From Proteiniphilum sp. UBA4084 (GTDB lineage: Bacteria > Bacteroidota > Bacteroidia > Bacteroidales > Dysgonomonadaceae): DNA of 19,328 nucleotides. The translations under genes were made by a program, and so were the position numbers. Below are positions 7,051-14,769 of the stretch, one piece after another. Below the pieces are notes generated by a model. It was not told the origin of the DNA and did not search any database. It worked only from the letters and a program-made list of their open reading frames with translations. The stretch is taken from positions 1 to 19,328 of the forward strand of contig DFYK01000124.1 in the NCBI GenBank assembly GCA_002383605.1, read 5' to 3'. How positions within the stretch are numbered: position 1 is the first letter of the stretch; each line of letters begins with the position of its first letter.

Positions 7051-10000
7051 TCAATATTTCCAGCCTGCCTTTTCCTCTATTTCAGTTGTCTTATCTACTG
7101 GTACCAGGATAAATCCCCAGTGGTAATCCCTGTTGGCCGGGAGGCTGTATTCGGGCAGCGGACGAGCGCCCCAGCTGTTGTAACCGGCCACGCCCTGCTG
7201 CTTCATATCGATGCAGACCTCCACGAAGTTGCGGGGTGTGATGTCGTTGATATGGGTCTGACGCGGACGGTTATTTTTCGCCTTTATTTCTGATCTGGCT
7301 GCAATTTCCTCGCTACTGAAATTATTCCACTGATAGGGGCGGTGTGTGGCCTCTTCCGAGTCGAAGTCCTCTACACTGTTGCGCAGCGCGTTGAAACCGA
7401 TGGTGCTGTCGGCCACCACCAACAGTCCCTTTTGGCCGTTTGTGAGGGCCACCCAGCGGGTATCAGTCCTGTGACCGTTTTCCTGCGGACGTACATACGG
7501 GAAATAGATCTCTTCGGCTGTTGTCCGGTATAGACCAACTTTCGATCCGGAGGCTCTGTCGATATAGTTTTCACCCGGACCACGACCGAAATAGGTTACT
7601 TTGTTCATTGTTGCCGGTAAGCGAAAGCGAACGCCGATACGCGGAACATTCAGTGCTGAGGATGCTTTGCGCGTAGCCGATACTTCCGGAGAGAATGTGG
7701 CCGTCAGGGTGGCCTCAGAAGCGGCAATCTGTTTTTCCTGCATGTCGGTAGACAGGAAATCTACAGCCACCTTCAGTATTCCCGATGGCAAAATGGTGTA
7801 ACGTACTTTGTAGAGGTTACCAGCTGCCAGCAGGTAGGTCGTTTCTACAATTTTTTCATTTCCTTCGGATGAAGTTTTCACGTCGGTTACATAGAAATTT
7901 TTACTCGATTGTTTCCATATCTGTAGTCTGTTTGGTGCTCCGCTTCCATAATCATTGTCGTTGGGAGCACGCCAGAAATTGGGCTGCACGCCAAAGTTCT
8001 CGTGAAAATATTCTGTCCCGCGCACTTTGTAGGAAGTGACCATGCCGTTCTTCTTGTTGAATACAAAGTGAACCGATGGAGATTTTACCGTCACGATATT
8101 TTCTGCTTCTGTTAGTTGCAGTGGGGGATAGCTTTCGGTCTGGACAAAAGAAGGTTTTGACTTATCGAACGGGAGGGCAAATTGTTCAATCGCCACCACA
8201 TGACCTGCAGGGATAAGGGGAGCAGCCGTTTTACGGGCTACCTCGAAATTCACGAAATATTCCCTGCCTGTAACCGGCTTGAGATTGCCGATAGGAATAG
8301 ATACTACCTTCGATTCCTGCGGTAAAAGAGCGACATCCAGCGTGCCATTCTTAATTTCTTTGCCATTTTCGGTAATCCCGAATTTGAATGAGTAATCGTC
8401 GGTATTGGAAAAATACTGGCGGTTGATAACACGAAACAATCCTTTCTCTGCATCTACAGCTTCGAAGGCAAAATTCTGGTGGGTATATTTCACTTCAGCG
8501 AGTGCAGGGTGGGGAGTACGATCTGGATTCACCAGCCCGTTGCATAGAAAATTACCATCGCTGGCTATATCAGTTCCGTAGTCGCCACCGTAAGTGTAGT
8601 ATCGCCTTCCATTTTCGTCGGTTGCCTCCATTCCCTGATCTACCCAGTCCCATATATACCCGCCCTGAAGGTTGGGATATTTGTAGATGGCCTCCCATTG
8701 AATATCGAGATTGCCGCTGGAATTACCCATGGCGTGTGAATATTCGGATGGAATTACAGGGCGGTCGCTGCCCTTTTTCCCAATTTCCTCCAGCCATGCA
8801 GCACTCGGATATTGTGGAACATACATGTCGGTGTTGTCATCCCACAGAGCCCGTTCGTAATTCACAGGACGGTCCATAAAACCGCGCTCCTGATCCTTCA
8901 GAAATTTATAGGTGTGAAAGAAGTTGATGCCATTACCGGCTTCGTTCCCCAGTGACCATATCGCCACGGATGGATGATTCTTGTTTCGCTCGTACATGTT
9001 TGCGGTTCTGTCCATATGTACCTGCTCCCACTCGGGTTGCTTGGCGAGTGACTCCTGCCCGTAATACATGGCGTGTGACTCAACGTTGGCTTCGTCGTAT
9101 ACATACAATCCAAATTCACTGCAGAGTTCATAAAAGCGACGAGACTGTGGGTAGTGAGACAGACGGACTGTGTTGATATTATTTTGTTTCATCAGGGTAA
9201 TATCTTTGAGCATCAGCTCTTCCGTCATATAATGTCCGGTCTTGGGGTTTGTTTCGTGGATATTTACCCCCTTCAACTTAATGGGTTGTCCGTTCACCAA
9301 AAACAGCCGATCGCTTCTCTCTCCCGTCTTTACCATTTTTATTTCGAAACGACGGAAACCGACAGGGTAGGGGATCACTTCTCCTGAATCATCTCCCTTG
9401 CGGGTGACAGTAATCAGCAACTTATACAGATTGGGGTGTTCCGATGTCCAGGTAGACACGTCGGGCAAAGTTGCGTTGAATCGGACCGCACTCTGGCCGT
9501 TGCTTTGCATACTCACTTGCTTTGTGTCTGATAACACCGTTTTTCCGGAAGTATCCAGCAGTTCATAACCGACTACTGCTTCAGAGACTCCCGGGCGGTA
9601 ATTGGCCACTGTGGCTTCCAGCTCAAAAATACCATCTTTGTAGTTGTCTTCGAGCGTTGATTTTACCCTGAAATCGCGCAGTGATGTCCTGGGTTGTGAC
9701 CACAGGAAGACATCTCTTTCAATGCCGCTGATGCGCCAAAAATCCTGTGCCTCAAGATAAGAGCCGGTACTCCAGCGAAATATCTTCAAAACAAGTGAAT
9801 TTTTGCCCGGTTTCACATATTTGTTTATCCGGAACTCTGCTGTTGTTTTGGAATCTTCGCTGTAACCGACCTCTTTTCCGTTGATGTATACATATACACC
9901 CGATTTGGCACCGTCGATACAGAGAAAGATCTCCCGGTCGTTCCATTCTTCCGGAATTTCTATCTCCCGGCGGTATACGCCGACCGGATTCTGTTCGGGC

Positions 10001-10440
10001 AGATAGGGTGGGGCCATCTTTGGAAATCGGGTAATGGGATCACGCTCTACAAATTCATACGGATGATTCACGTAGATGGGTGTGCCAAACCCCTGAATCT
10101 CCCAGTTACCGGGAACCCTGATATCTTTCCATCCCGCGAGGGAGACGATTGAATCGGTAATATTTTCAGGAAGCTGCTTGTACCCTTCCACGAAATAAAA
10201 CTTCCATGTCCCGTTAAGAGAGAGATAGTACTTACTTTGTTCAAACCGGGTTTGCAATGCCTCCTGCCTGGTGTCATAGGTCATGAACTGCGTGCGCGGA
10301 TACTCTTTATTTACCTGCACAACGTTCAGATCCTTCCAGTAGGGCAATTTTCGCAAACCGGATGTCATTCTGCTCTCTTGTGGATGTGCGTGGTTTAGGG
10401 ATAGCAATCCCATTGCAGCGGCCAATAAAATTTTTTTCAT
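7051..10440 (-). CDS. Secreted glycoside hydrolase family 2 beta-galactosidase
   Basis: The 1129-residue precursor begins with a signal peptide (about 1-20, MKKILLAAAMGLLSLNHAHP), so it is exported, probably to the periplasm. The LacZ-type layout is visible: sugar-binding jelly roll (about 70-250), Ig-like domain (255-365), TIM barrel (370-660), second Ig-like domain (about 690-790) and large C-terminal beta-sandwich (about 810-1110). The general acid is E500 in SLGNEAGNG. The nucleophile is E566 in PSEYSHAMGNS, the counterpart of the EYAHAMGNS stretch of LacZ. GVNIHETNP (391-399) matches the barrel entry motif GVNRHEH. Family knowledge supports hydrolysis of beta-galactosides; the natural glycan is not known, and no SusC/SusD or regulator gene lies nearby. 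The start is fixed by an unusually good AAGGAG seven bases upstream. The gene follows deoC by 38 bp, so it may be read through from that operon; a weak -7 match (TATCTTCG at 10470-10477) is present. Confidence 0.94.
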   Translation of the reverse strand: MKKILLAAAMGLLSLNHAHPQESRMTSGLRKLPYWKDLNVVQVNKEYPRTQFMTYDTRQEALQTRFEQSKYYLSLNGTWKFYFVEGYKQLPENITDSIVSLAGWKDIRVPGNWEIQGFGTPIYVNHPYEFVERDPITRFPKMAPPYLPEQNPVGVYRREIEIPEEWNDREIFLCIDGAKSGVYVYINGKEVGYSEDSKTTAEFRINKYVKPGKNSLVLKIFRWSTGSYLEAQDFWRISGIERDVFLWSQPRTSLRDFRVKSTLEDNYKDGIFELEATVANYRPGVSEAVVGYELLDTSGKTVLSDTKQVSMQSNGQSAVRFNATLPDVSTWTSEHPNLYKLLITVTRKGDDSGEVIPYPVGFRRFEIKMVKTGERSDRLFLVNGQPIKLKGVNIHETNPKTGHYMTEELMLKDITLMKQNNINTVRLSHYPQSRRFYELCSEFGLYVYDEANVESHAMYYGQESLAKQPEWEQVHMDRTANMYERNKNHPSVAIWSLGNEAGNGINFFHTYKFLKDQERGFMDRPVNYERALWDDNTDMYVPQYPSAAWLEEIGKKGSDRPVIPSEYSHAMGNSSGNLDIQWEAIYKYPNLQGGYIWDWVDQGMEATDENGRRYYTYGGDYGTDIASDGNFLCNGLVNPDRTPHPALAEVKYTHQNFAFEAVDAEKGLFRVINRQYFSNTDDYSFKFGITENGKEIKNGTLDVALLPQESKVVSIPIGNLKPVTGREYFVNFEVARKTAAPLIPAGHVVAIEQFALPFDKSKPSFVQTESYPPLQLTEAENIVTVKSPSVHFVFNKKNGMVTSYKVRGTEYFHENFGVQPNFWRAPNDNDYGSGAPNRLQIWKQSSKNFYVTDVKTSSEGNEKIVETTYLLAAGNLYKVRYTILPSGILKVAVDFLSTDMQEKQIAASEATLTATFSPEVSATRKASSALNVPRIGVRFRLPATMNKVTYFGRGPGENYIDRASGSKVGLYRTTAEEIYFPYVRPQENGHRTDTRWVALTNGQKGLLVVADSTIGFNALRNSVEDFDSEEATHRPYQWNNFSSEEIAARSEIKAKNNRPRQTHINDITPRNFVEVCIDMKQQGVAGYNSWGARPLPEYSLPANRDYHWGFILVPVDKTTEIEEKAGWKY

Positions 10441-10447
10441 ATAGTCA

Positions 10448-10453
10448 CTCCTT
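10448..10453 (-). promoter_or_regulatory. Strong Shine-Dalgarno before the beta-galactosidase gene
   Basis: The minus strand reads AAGGAG, seven bases before the ATG at 10438-10440. Most other starts in this window have no comparable purine box, so this one stands out and fixes the start codon. Confidence 0.7.
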
Positions 10454-10478
10454 AAAATTTTGGTAGTACCGAAGATAT

Positions 10479-11348
10479 TTAGATGGTTTGTATTTCAGAT
10501 AGCAGGGTATCAGCAAGACGGCTCGCTCCGATCCTGAAAAGGGTGGGGGTGCACCATTCTTCCCCCAGCATTTCTTTGACGAGGGTGTAATATTTGACGG
10601 CATCGACGGTTGTTGAAACGCCACCCGATACTTTCAACCCTATCTTACGCCCTGTTTTGTCGTGATAGGATTTTATGGCATGACACATCACCCAGACCGC
10701 TTCTGGCGTTGCCCCGGGAAATCCCTTTCCGGTAGAGGTCTTCAAAAAATCGGCACCAGAATAAAGTGACAGGATCGCTGCGTTGTGTATCAGCAATCCG
10801 GTCTTCAATGCTCCTGTTTCGAGGATGACCTTTAGTGTTGCGTTACGGCAGGCTTCTTTAATTTCAGACAATTCCTCGCACATTTCCTCATATTCTTCTC
10901 CCAGGAACAATCCCACATTGAGGACCACGTCAATTTCGTCTGCACCGTCAGCCACTGCCAGTGCCGTTTCAGCCACCTTTACCTCTGTGAAGGTTTGGGA
11001 AGAAGGAAAACCAGCCGATACACAGGCAATTTTTACGTCGGCAGTCAATGTTTCCTTTACGGTATGCGCGAAATTGGGATATACACAGATGGCCGCCACA
11101 TTGTCCACTTCCGGCGTGGAGCCTTCGAAGCTGTTCACCTCTTCGACGAACTTCCAGACACTTTCCCTGGTGTCTGTCGTGTTGAGTGTGGTGAGATCAA
11201 TGCAACCATAGATCTTTTTATAGACCTCCCTGTTGTTGTTGTCTTCAAATTTTTCTGCAACAATCCGTTGTACCTTTTCGATTATTTCACTGTCTGTCAA
11301 GTTAATCGGATGAGTCTTGAGGGCTTTTAAATATTTGTCGGATTCCAT
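10479..11348 (-). CDS. deoC: Deoxyribose-phosphate aldolase
   Basis: This 289-residue class I aldolase splits 2-deoxyribose 5-phosphate into glyceraldehyde 3-phosphate and acetaldehyde, the last step of deoxynucleoside breakdown. The catalytic set is intact: D140 in EIDVVLNVG, Schiff-base K203 in DFLKTSTGKG and K239 in LKVSGGV. It is longer than the roughly 220-260-residue forms of many bacteria because of an N-terminal extension of some 45 residues; longer versions are common in Bacteroidota. It sits 45 bp after the MazG-like gene at the end of the mnmG-to-deoC cluster, which links it to the nucleotide-metabolism genes Apt and the pyrophosphohydrolase. Confidence 0.95.
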   Translation of the reverse strand: MESDKYLKALKTHPINLTDSEIIEKVQRIVAEKFEDNNNREVYKKIYGCIDLTTLNTTDTRESVWKFVEEVNSFEGSTPEVDNVAAICVYPNFAHTVKETLTADVKIACVSAGFPSSQTFTEVKVAETALAVADGADEIDVVLNVGLFLGEEYEEMCEELSEIKEACRNATLKVILETGALKTGLLIHNAAILSLYSGADFLKTSTGKGFPGATPEAVWVMCHAIKSYHDKTGRKIGLKVSGGVSTTVDAVKYYTLVKEMLGEEWCTPTLFRIGASRLADTLLSEIQTI

Positions 11349-11374
11349 TTTTTAAGGGTGTTAATAATTTTACG

Positions 11375-11396
11375 GTTGTTATTCAGTTGTTATTCA
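11375..11396 (-). repeat. Tandem 11-bp duplication at the stop codon of the MazG-like gene
   Basis: Two perfect adjacent copies of TGAATAACAAC (minus strand) fill 11386-11396 and 11375-11385. The TGA that begins the first copy is the stop codon of the MazG-like gene. The second TGA is in another frame. It looks like a local duplication in the short gap before deoC. Confidence 0.75.
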
Positions 11397-11720
11397 AAAT
11401 AGCGACTTATTGTTCAGGTGCCTTGTGGCATCTCTTGCTGTTTTCTTTTCGATATTTTTTTGAAGTGCCTCTTCCAGATCAACTCCTGTCTGATTTGCAA
11501 GACAAAGAATTACCCAGAGCACATCGGCCATCTCATCCGGCAGGTTTCCCGACAGATCGGACTTTTTGAAGGACTGTTCTCCATATGTTCTTGCCATGAT
11601 GCGTGCCAGTTCGCCCACCTCTTCCATCAGGATGGTCATGTTGGTCAGTTCGCTGAAATAGCGTACGCCATATTGATGAATCCATTGATCTACCTTTTCC
11701 TGTGCCTCCTTTATTGTCAT
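11394..11720 (-). CDS. MazG-like nucleotide pyrophosphohydrolase
   Basis: This small protein (108 residues) of the all-alpha NTP pyrophosphohydrolase superfamily (MazG/dUTPase-2) hydrolyses nucleoside triphosphates to monophosphates and pyrophosphate. It carries the two acidic metal-binding motifs of the family: EEVGE (33-37) on one helix and DEMAD (62-66) on another, the latter in PDEMADVLWVILCLANQTG. One domain only, so it corresponds to the short MazG-like form rather than full-length two-domain MazG. The natural substrate is not evident; a housecleaning role against non-canonical or excess nucleotides is the usual inference. It lies 39 bp behind dtd and 45 bp ahead of deoC on the same strand, so it is almost certainly in the same operon. 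Confidence 0.9.
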   Translation of the reverse strand: MTIKEAQEKVDQWIHQYGVRYFSELTNMTILMEEVGELARIMARTYGEQSFKKSDLSGNLPDEMADVLWVILCLANQTGVDLEEALQKNIEKKTARDATRHLNNKSLF

Positions 11721-11759
11721 TATGCTTTAAATATCAAGATGATAATAAAAAAATGTCCG

Positions 11760-12215
11760 TTAATAATCCCTGTTTTTCGAGTCAATCCAAATGGTGACCG
11801 GTCCGTCGTTTACCAGATTCACCTGCATGTCGGCACCAAATTCACCAGTCTGAATCGGCTTTTCAAGCAAGAGCGATAAAGTTCTGCAAAATTCTTCATA
11901 TAGTGGAACCGATATTTCCGGCCCGGCCGCTCTGATGTAGGAGGGACGGTTTCCTTTTTTTGTGCTCGCATGCAGTGTGAACTGAGAAACGACCAGAATC
12001 TCTCCACCAGTTTCGATGACAGACTTGTTCATCACTCCATTCTCATCATCAAAAATACGTACATTCACGGTTTTCCTGCACAACATATCAATGTCCTCTT
12101 CCGTGTCGGTAGCCTCAATTCCAACGAACAGAAGGAGGCCTTTTCCGATTCTGCTTTTTTCGATACCGTCAATCTGCACCCATGCATGGGTAACCCGCTG
12201 TATCAACAATCTCAT
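11760..12215 (-). CDS. dtd: D-aminoacyl-tRNA deacylase
   Basis: This 151-residue homodimeric enzyme removes D-amino acids (and glycine mischarged on tRNA-Ala) from tRNA. The start MRLLIQRVTHAWVQIDG is the standard N-terminus. The active-site SQFTLHA motif is at about residues 77-83, followed by KKGNRPSYIRAAGP. The C-terminal gate motif appears as NDGPVTIWID (about 135-144), in the position of the usual N-x-GPVT. The length is normal for the family. Its ATG lies three bases after the uvrC stop codon, which implies translational coupling within the operon. Confidence 0.96.
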   Translation of the reverse strand: MRLLIQRVTHAWVQIDGIEKSRIGKGLLLFVGIEATDTEEDIDMLCRKTVNVRIFDDENGVMNKSVIETGGEILVVSQFTLHASTKKGNRPSYIRAAGPEISVPLYEEFCRTLSLLLEKPIQTGEFGADMQVNLVNDGPVTIWIDSKNRDY

Positions 12216-12218
12216 ACT

Positions 12219-14057
12219 TTATAATTTGTCCGGTATACTTTTTTCCATTCTTACGGGAGACTCTTTTCCTTCCTTAATCCAATTCATCAGCATATCAGCT
12301 TTATTTTTCCCCGCGATCACGGCAATCTCTTCCTCACTTGCCTCCTTGAGACGCTTGATGCTCTTGAAGTGGGTGAGCAGCTTTTTTTTCGTCTCCGGAC
12401 CGATTCCTTTCACCCCGTCGAGTTCCGACACCAATTGCGACTTGCTTCTTTTTTGGCGGTGAAATGTGATTCCAAAACGATGTGCCTCGTCACGAAGATG
12501 CTGTATGAGTTTTAACGTTTCAGAATTTTTGTCGATATAAAGCGGAACGGAGTCTCCGGGGTAATAAATTTCTTCCAGACGCTTCGCAATCCCTATCACG
12601 GCAATTTTTCCATAGAGTCCGATTTTCTGAAGCGATTCCACAGCAGCATGCAACTGACCCTTACCGCCGTCAATCACAATTAGTTGGGGTAGGGGAGATC
12701 CTTCGTTAAGCTGCCGAGCGTAACGTCTTTCCACAATTTCACGCATTGATGCGTAATCATCGGGCCCTGTGACGCTCTTTATATTGAAGTGACGGTAATC
12801 CCTTTTCGAAGGCTTCGCTTTTTTGAAGACAACGCATGCTGCGACCGGATTTGTCCCTTGAATATTGGAATTATCGAAACATTCGATATGCCAGGGCAGC
12901 TCTTTCAACTGAAGATCTTTTTGCACCGTTTTCAAAATACGCGTGGTACGTTGTTCTGGATTCAACATCTCCGCCTTCTTCAGTTTATCAATTTTATACT
13001 GCTTCACATTTTTTTCCGATAAAGACAACAGGCTTCTTTTTTCACCGCGCTGCGGGACCATAAATTCAACGCCCTTCATTTTCAATTCAGGTATAAAGGG
13101 TACGATGATTTCTTTCGAATCGCTGCCGAATCGTTGACGCATCTCCAGTATTCCCATTCCGAGCAATTCCTCCGGAGTTTCATCGAGCTTTTTCCTGTAT
13201 TCAAAGGTGTATGCCTGGTTGATTGCACCGTTTACGACATGAAGGTAATTGATAAATGCAGCATGTTCATCCTCTTCAATAGAGAAAACATCCAGGTTGT
13301 AATTTATGTTGCTGATAACCTGAGATTTCTCCCTGAAGTTTTGAATTAGCAGCATTTTTTCCTTCAATTCATTTGCCTCTTCATATCGCATCTCCTGAGA
13401 TAACAGCTGCATCTTCTCTTCTATCTGCTTCTCGATAAGGTTGATGTTCCCTTTCAGGATTTCTGTAATTTCGCCAATATTCTTTTGGTAACTTTCCAGC
13501 GATTGTAGCCCTTCACATGGCCCTTCACAACGCTTGATGTGATATTCGAGACAGACTTTGAATTTACCAGCTGCAATATTTTCAGGTGTGAGATTTAGAC
13601 GGCATGTTCTCACCTTATATATTCTGCGAATAAGTTCCAGGAGGGCATTGACCGACAACACCGATGTATAGGGTCCGTAATACTTAGATCCGTCCTTTAC
13701 AATATTTCGTGTTTTATATACCCGTGGGAAAAATTCATTTTTTACTACAATGGAGGGGTACGATTTGTCGTCTTTCAGCATCACGTTGTAGCGTGGCCTC
13801 AGCTGCTTGATCAGATTATTCTCCAGCAGGAAGGTGTCTTCCTCGGTGTTGACAACAATGTATTTTATCTTGCTTATCTTTCTGACCAGGATCCTCGTTT
13901 TGGGATGTTCCTGCACTTTGTTGAAGTAGGAAGAGACTCTTTTCTTCAGATCCTTCGCTTTTCCGACATAAATGACCGTACCCTTTTCATCCACGAACTG
14001 GTAACAGCCCGGTTGATGGGGTATCACGGCAAGCGTATTTTTTATATCATTAGTCAT
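12219..14057 (-). CDS. uvrC: UvrABC excinuclease subunit C
   Basis: This 612-residue nuclease makes both incisions around a bulky DNA lesion after UvrA/UvrB recognition. The GIY-YIG domain (about 12-95) appears as PGCYQF and IYVGKAKDLKKR, with E79 as the likely catalytic glutamate. Four cysteines (C152, C169, C177, C181), in the region now assigned to an Fe-S cluster in the family, are present. The UVR motif for UvrB contact lies at about 205-240. The RNase H-like 3'-half nuclease has D395 (FDNSNIQG), D463 (DGGKGQL) and the RDEAHRF motif (H526). Helix-hairpin-helix repeats (about 545-590) end the protein. Length and motifs are standard. The 134-bp gap to apt holds a terminator-like hairpin and a perfect -7 box, so uvrC may start its own transcript with dtd, the MazG-like gene and deoC behind it. 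Confidence 0.98.
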   Translation of the reverse strand: MTNDIKNTLAVIPHQPGCYQFVDEKGTVIYVGKAKDLKKRVSSYFNKVQEHPKTRILVRKISKIKYIVVNTEEDTFLLENNLIKQLRPRYNVMLKDDKSYPSIVVKNEFFPRVYKTRNIVKDGSKYYGPYTSVLSVNALLELIRRIYKVRTCRLNLTPENIAAGKFKVCLEYHIKRCEGPCEGLQSLESYQKNIGEITEILKGNINLIEKQIEEKMQLLSQEMRYEEANELKEKMLLIQNFREKSQVISNINYNLDVFSIEEDEHAAFINYLHVVNGAINQAYTFEYRKKLDETPEELLGMGILEMRQRFGSDSKEIIVPFIPELKMKGVEFMVPQRGEKRSLLSLSEKNVKQYKIDKLKKAEMLNPEQRTTRILKTVQKDLQLKELPWHIECFDNSNIQGTNPVAACVVFKKAKPSKRDYRHFNIKSVTGPDDYASMREIVERRYARQLNEGSPLPQLIVIDGGKGQLHAAVESLQKIGLYGKIAVIGIAKRLEEIYYPGDSVPLYIDKNSETLKLIQHLRDEAHRFGITFHRQKRSKSQLVSELDGVKGIGPETKKKLLTHFKSIKRLKEASEEEIAVIAGKNKADMLMNWIKEGKESPVRMEKSIPDKL

Positions 14058-14082
14058 TTTTATTCAGAAAATCCTACATCTA

Positions 14083-14090
14083 CAAAAATA
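14083..14090 (-). promoter_or_regulatory. Possible -7 promoter box for uvrC
   Basis: The minus strand reads TATTTTTG, a perfect TAnnTTTG, 25 bases before the uvrC ATG. No TTTG is found at the right distance upstream because that stretch is the apt hairpin. The box also forms part of the T-rich tail of that hairpin, so it may be a chance match. Confidence 0.35.
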
Positions 14091-14138
14091 CAAAATAAAA
14101 CTCATTTTTGCCTATGATGTGTCCATGGCAAAAATGAG
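14083..14138 (-). terminator. Hairpin terminator between apt and uvrC
   Basis: A perfect 12-bp stem (14127-14138 with 14101-14112; arm CTCATTTTTGCC) encloses a 14-nt loop. On the minus strand it is followed by TTTTATTTTGTATTTTTG, a T-rich tail. The stem is A/T-rich, so termination may be partial, leaving some read-through into uvrC. Confidence 0.65.
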
Positions 14139-14148
14139 ACTGCTTTTA

Positions 14149-14174
14149 GGTACGTGTCAAAAAGTAGACGTACC
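14149..14174. other. Second small inverted repeat after apt
   Basis: Perfect 7-bp arms GGTACGT and ACGTACC (14149-14155 and 14168-14174) enclose a 12-nt loop, 18 bp beyond the apt stop codon. No T-run follows in either direction, so it is not a classic terminator. It may protect the 3' end of the mRNA or be a binding site; no function is assigned. Confidence 0.45.
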
Positions 14175-14191
14175 GGAAAAATCAGTAATTT

Positions 14192-14722
14192 TTAAACTGA
14201 GAATTTCAGGACGGTATCTATTTCAACATCTTCAGGGAATAGATCCCGTGCTTTCAGGTCTTCCAATTCGATCAGGAAGTTGATCTGAATTTTTTTTACG
14301 CCCATTTTCCTGATCAGGTTGTATGCTGCCAGCATCGTTCCTCCGGTGGCCAGTAAATCGTCGTGAATTAGCACCACATCCTCTTCATTTAGTGCATCAG
14401 CATGAATTTGAATGATATCGTTGCCATATTCTTTGATGTAGGTTTCTTCGATAACTTTAAACGGTAATTTACCCGGTTTGCGAACAGGGACAAAGCCTGC
14501 GCCCAACTGAATGGCCAGTGCCGGTCCCATAAAAAAACCACGTGATTCTATGCCCACGACCTTTGTAATTCCTCTGTTGCGATACCTTTCGACCAGGATG
14601 TCGGAAAGTTCTTTCAGATGCTCCGGCGATTGAAAGAGGGTTGTTATATCTTTGAACTGAATGCCCGGAATTGGAAAGTCGGGTATATTCCTTACTGCGG
14701 AAGTTAGTGATTCTATACTCAT
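14192..14722 (-). CDS. apt: Adenine phosphoribosyltransferase
   Basis: This 176-residue purine salvage enzyme converts adenine and PRPP into AMP. The type I PRTase PRPP loop is clear: VVLIHDDLLATGGT (116-129), with the acidic pair D121-D122. The N-terminal part, IRNIPDFPIPGIQFKDITTLF in form, is the adenine-binding hood typical of Apt. VGIESRGFFMGPALA (56-70) and RKPGKLPF (81-88) are further Apt signatures. The length is normal. It lies 47 bp behind mnmG on the same strand, with the parS-like site in that gap, and ahead of uvrC, from which it is separated by hairpins. Confidence 0.96.
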   Translation of the reverse strand: MSIESLTSAVRNIPDFPIPGIQFKDITTLFQSPEHLKELSDILVERYRNRGITKVVGIESRGFFMGPALAIQLGAGFVPVRKPGKLPFKVIEETYIKEYGNDIIQIHADALNEEDVVLIHDDLLATGGTMLAAYNLIRKMGVKKIQINFLIELEDLKARDLFPEDVEIDTVLKFSV

Positions 14723-14745
14723 TTTTCTATTTATATTTACTGAAT

Positions 14746-14761
14746 TGTTCCACGTGAAACA
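14746..14761. promoter_or_regulatory. parS: parS-like ParB/Spo0J binding site (chromosomal centromere)
   Basis: The 16 bases TGTTCCACGTGAAACA match the established chromosomal parS consensus TGTTnCACGTGAAACA exactly. The site is palindromic apart from one base pair and is centred on CACGTG. It lies in the 47-bp non-coding gap between the mnmG stop codon (9 bp away) and the apt start, so protein coding does not explain the match. ParB loads on such sites and, with ParA and SMC, organises and segregates the origin region. Whether the host has ParAB cannot be seen here. Other CACGTG cores in the window (about 4442 and 14540) lack the flanking arms. Confidence 0.85.
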
Positions 14762-14769
14762 TGGCCGTT

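Noticed and set aside
10783..11211. Long plus-strand ORF of 142 codons opposite deoC
   Set aside because: Ser/Val/Thr-rich shadow of a well-supported gene with no recognisable domain; likewise the 154-codon ORF opposite hsp20 and those opposite uvrC and mnmG.
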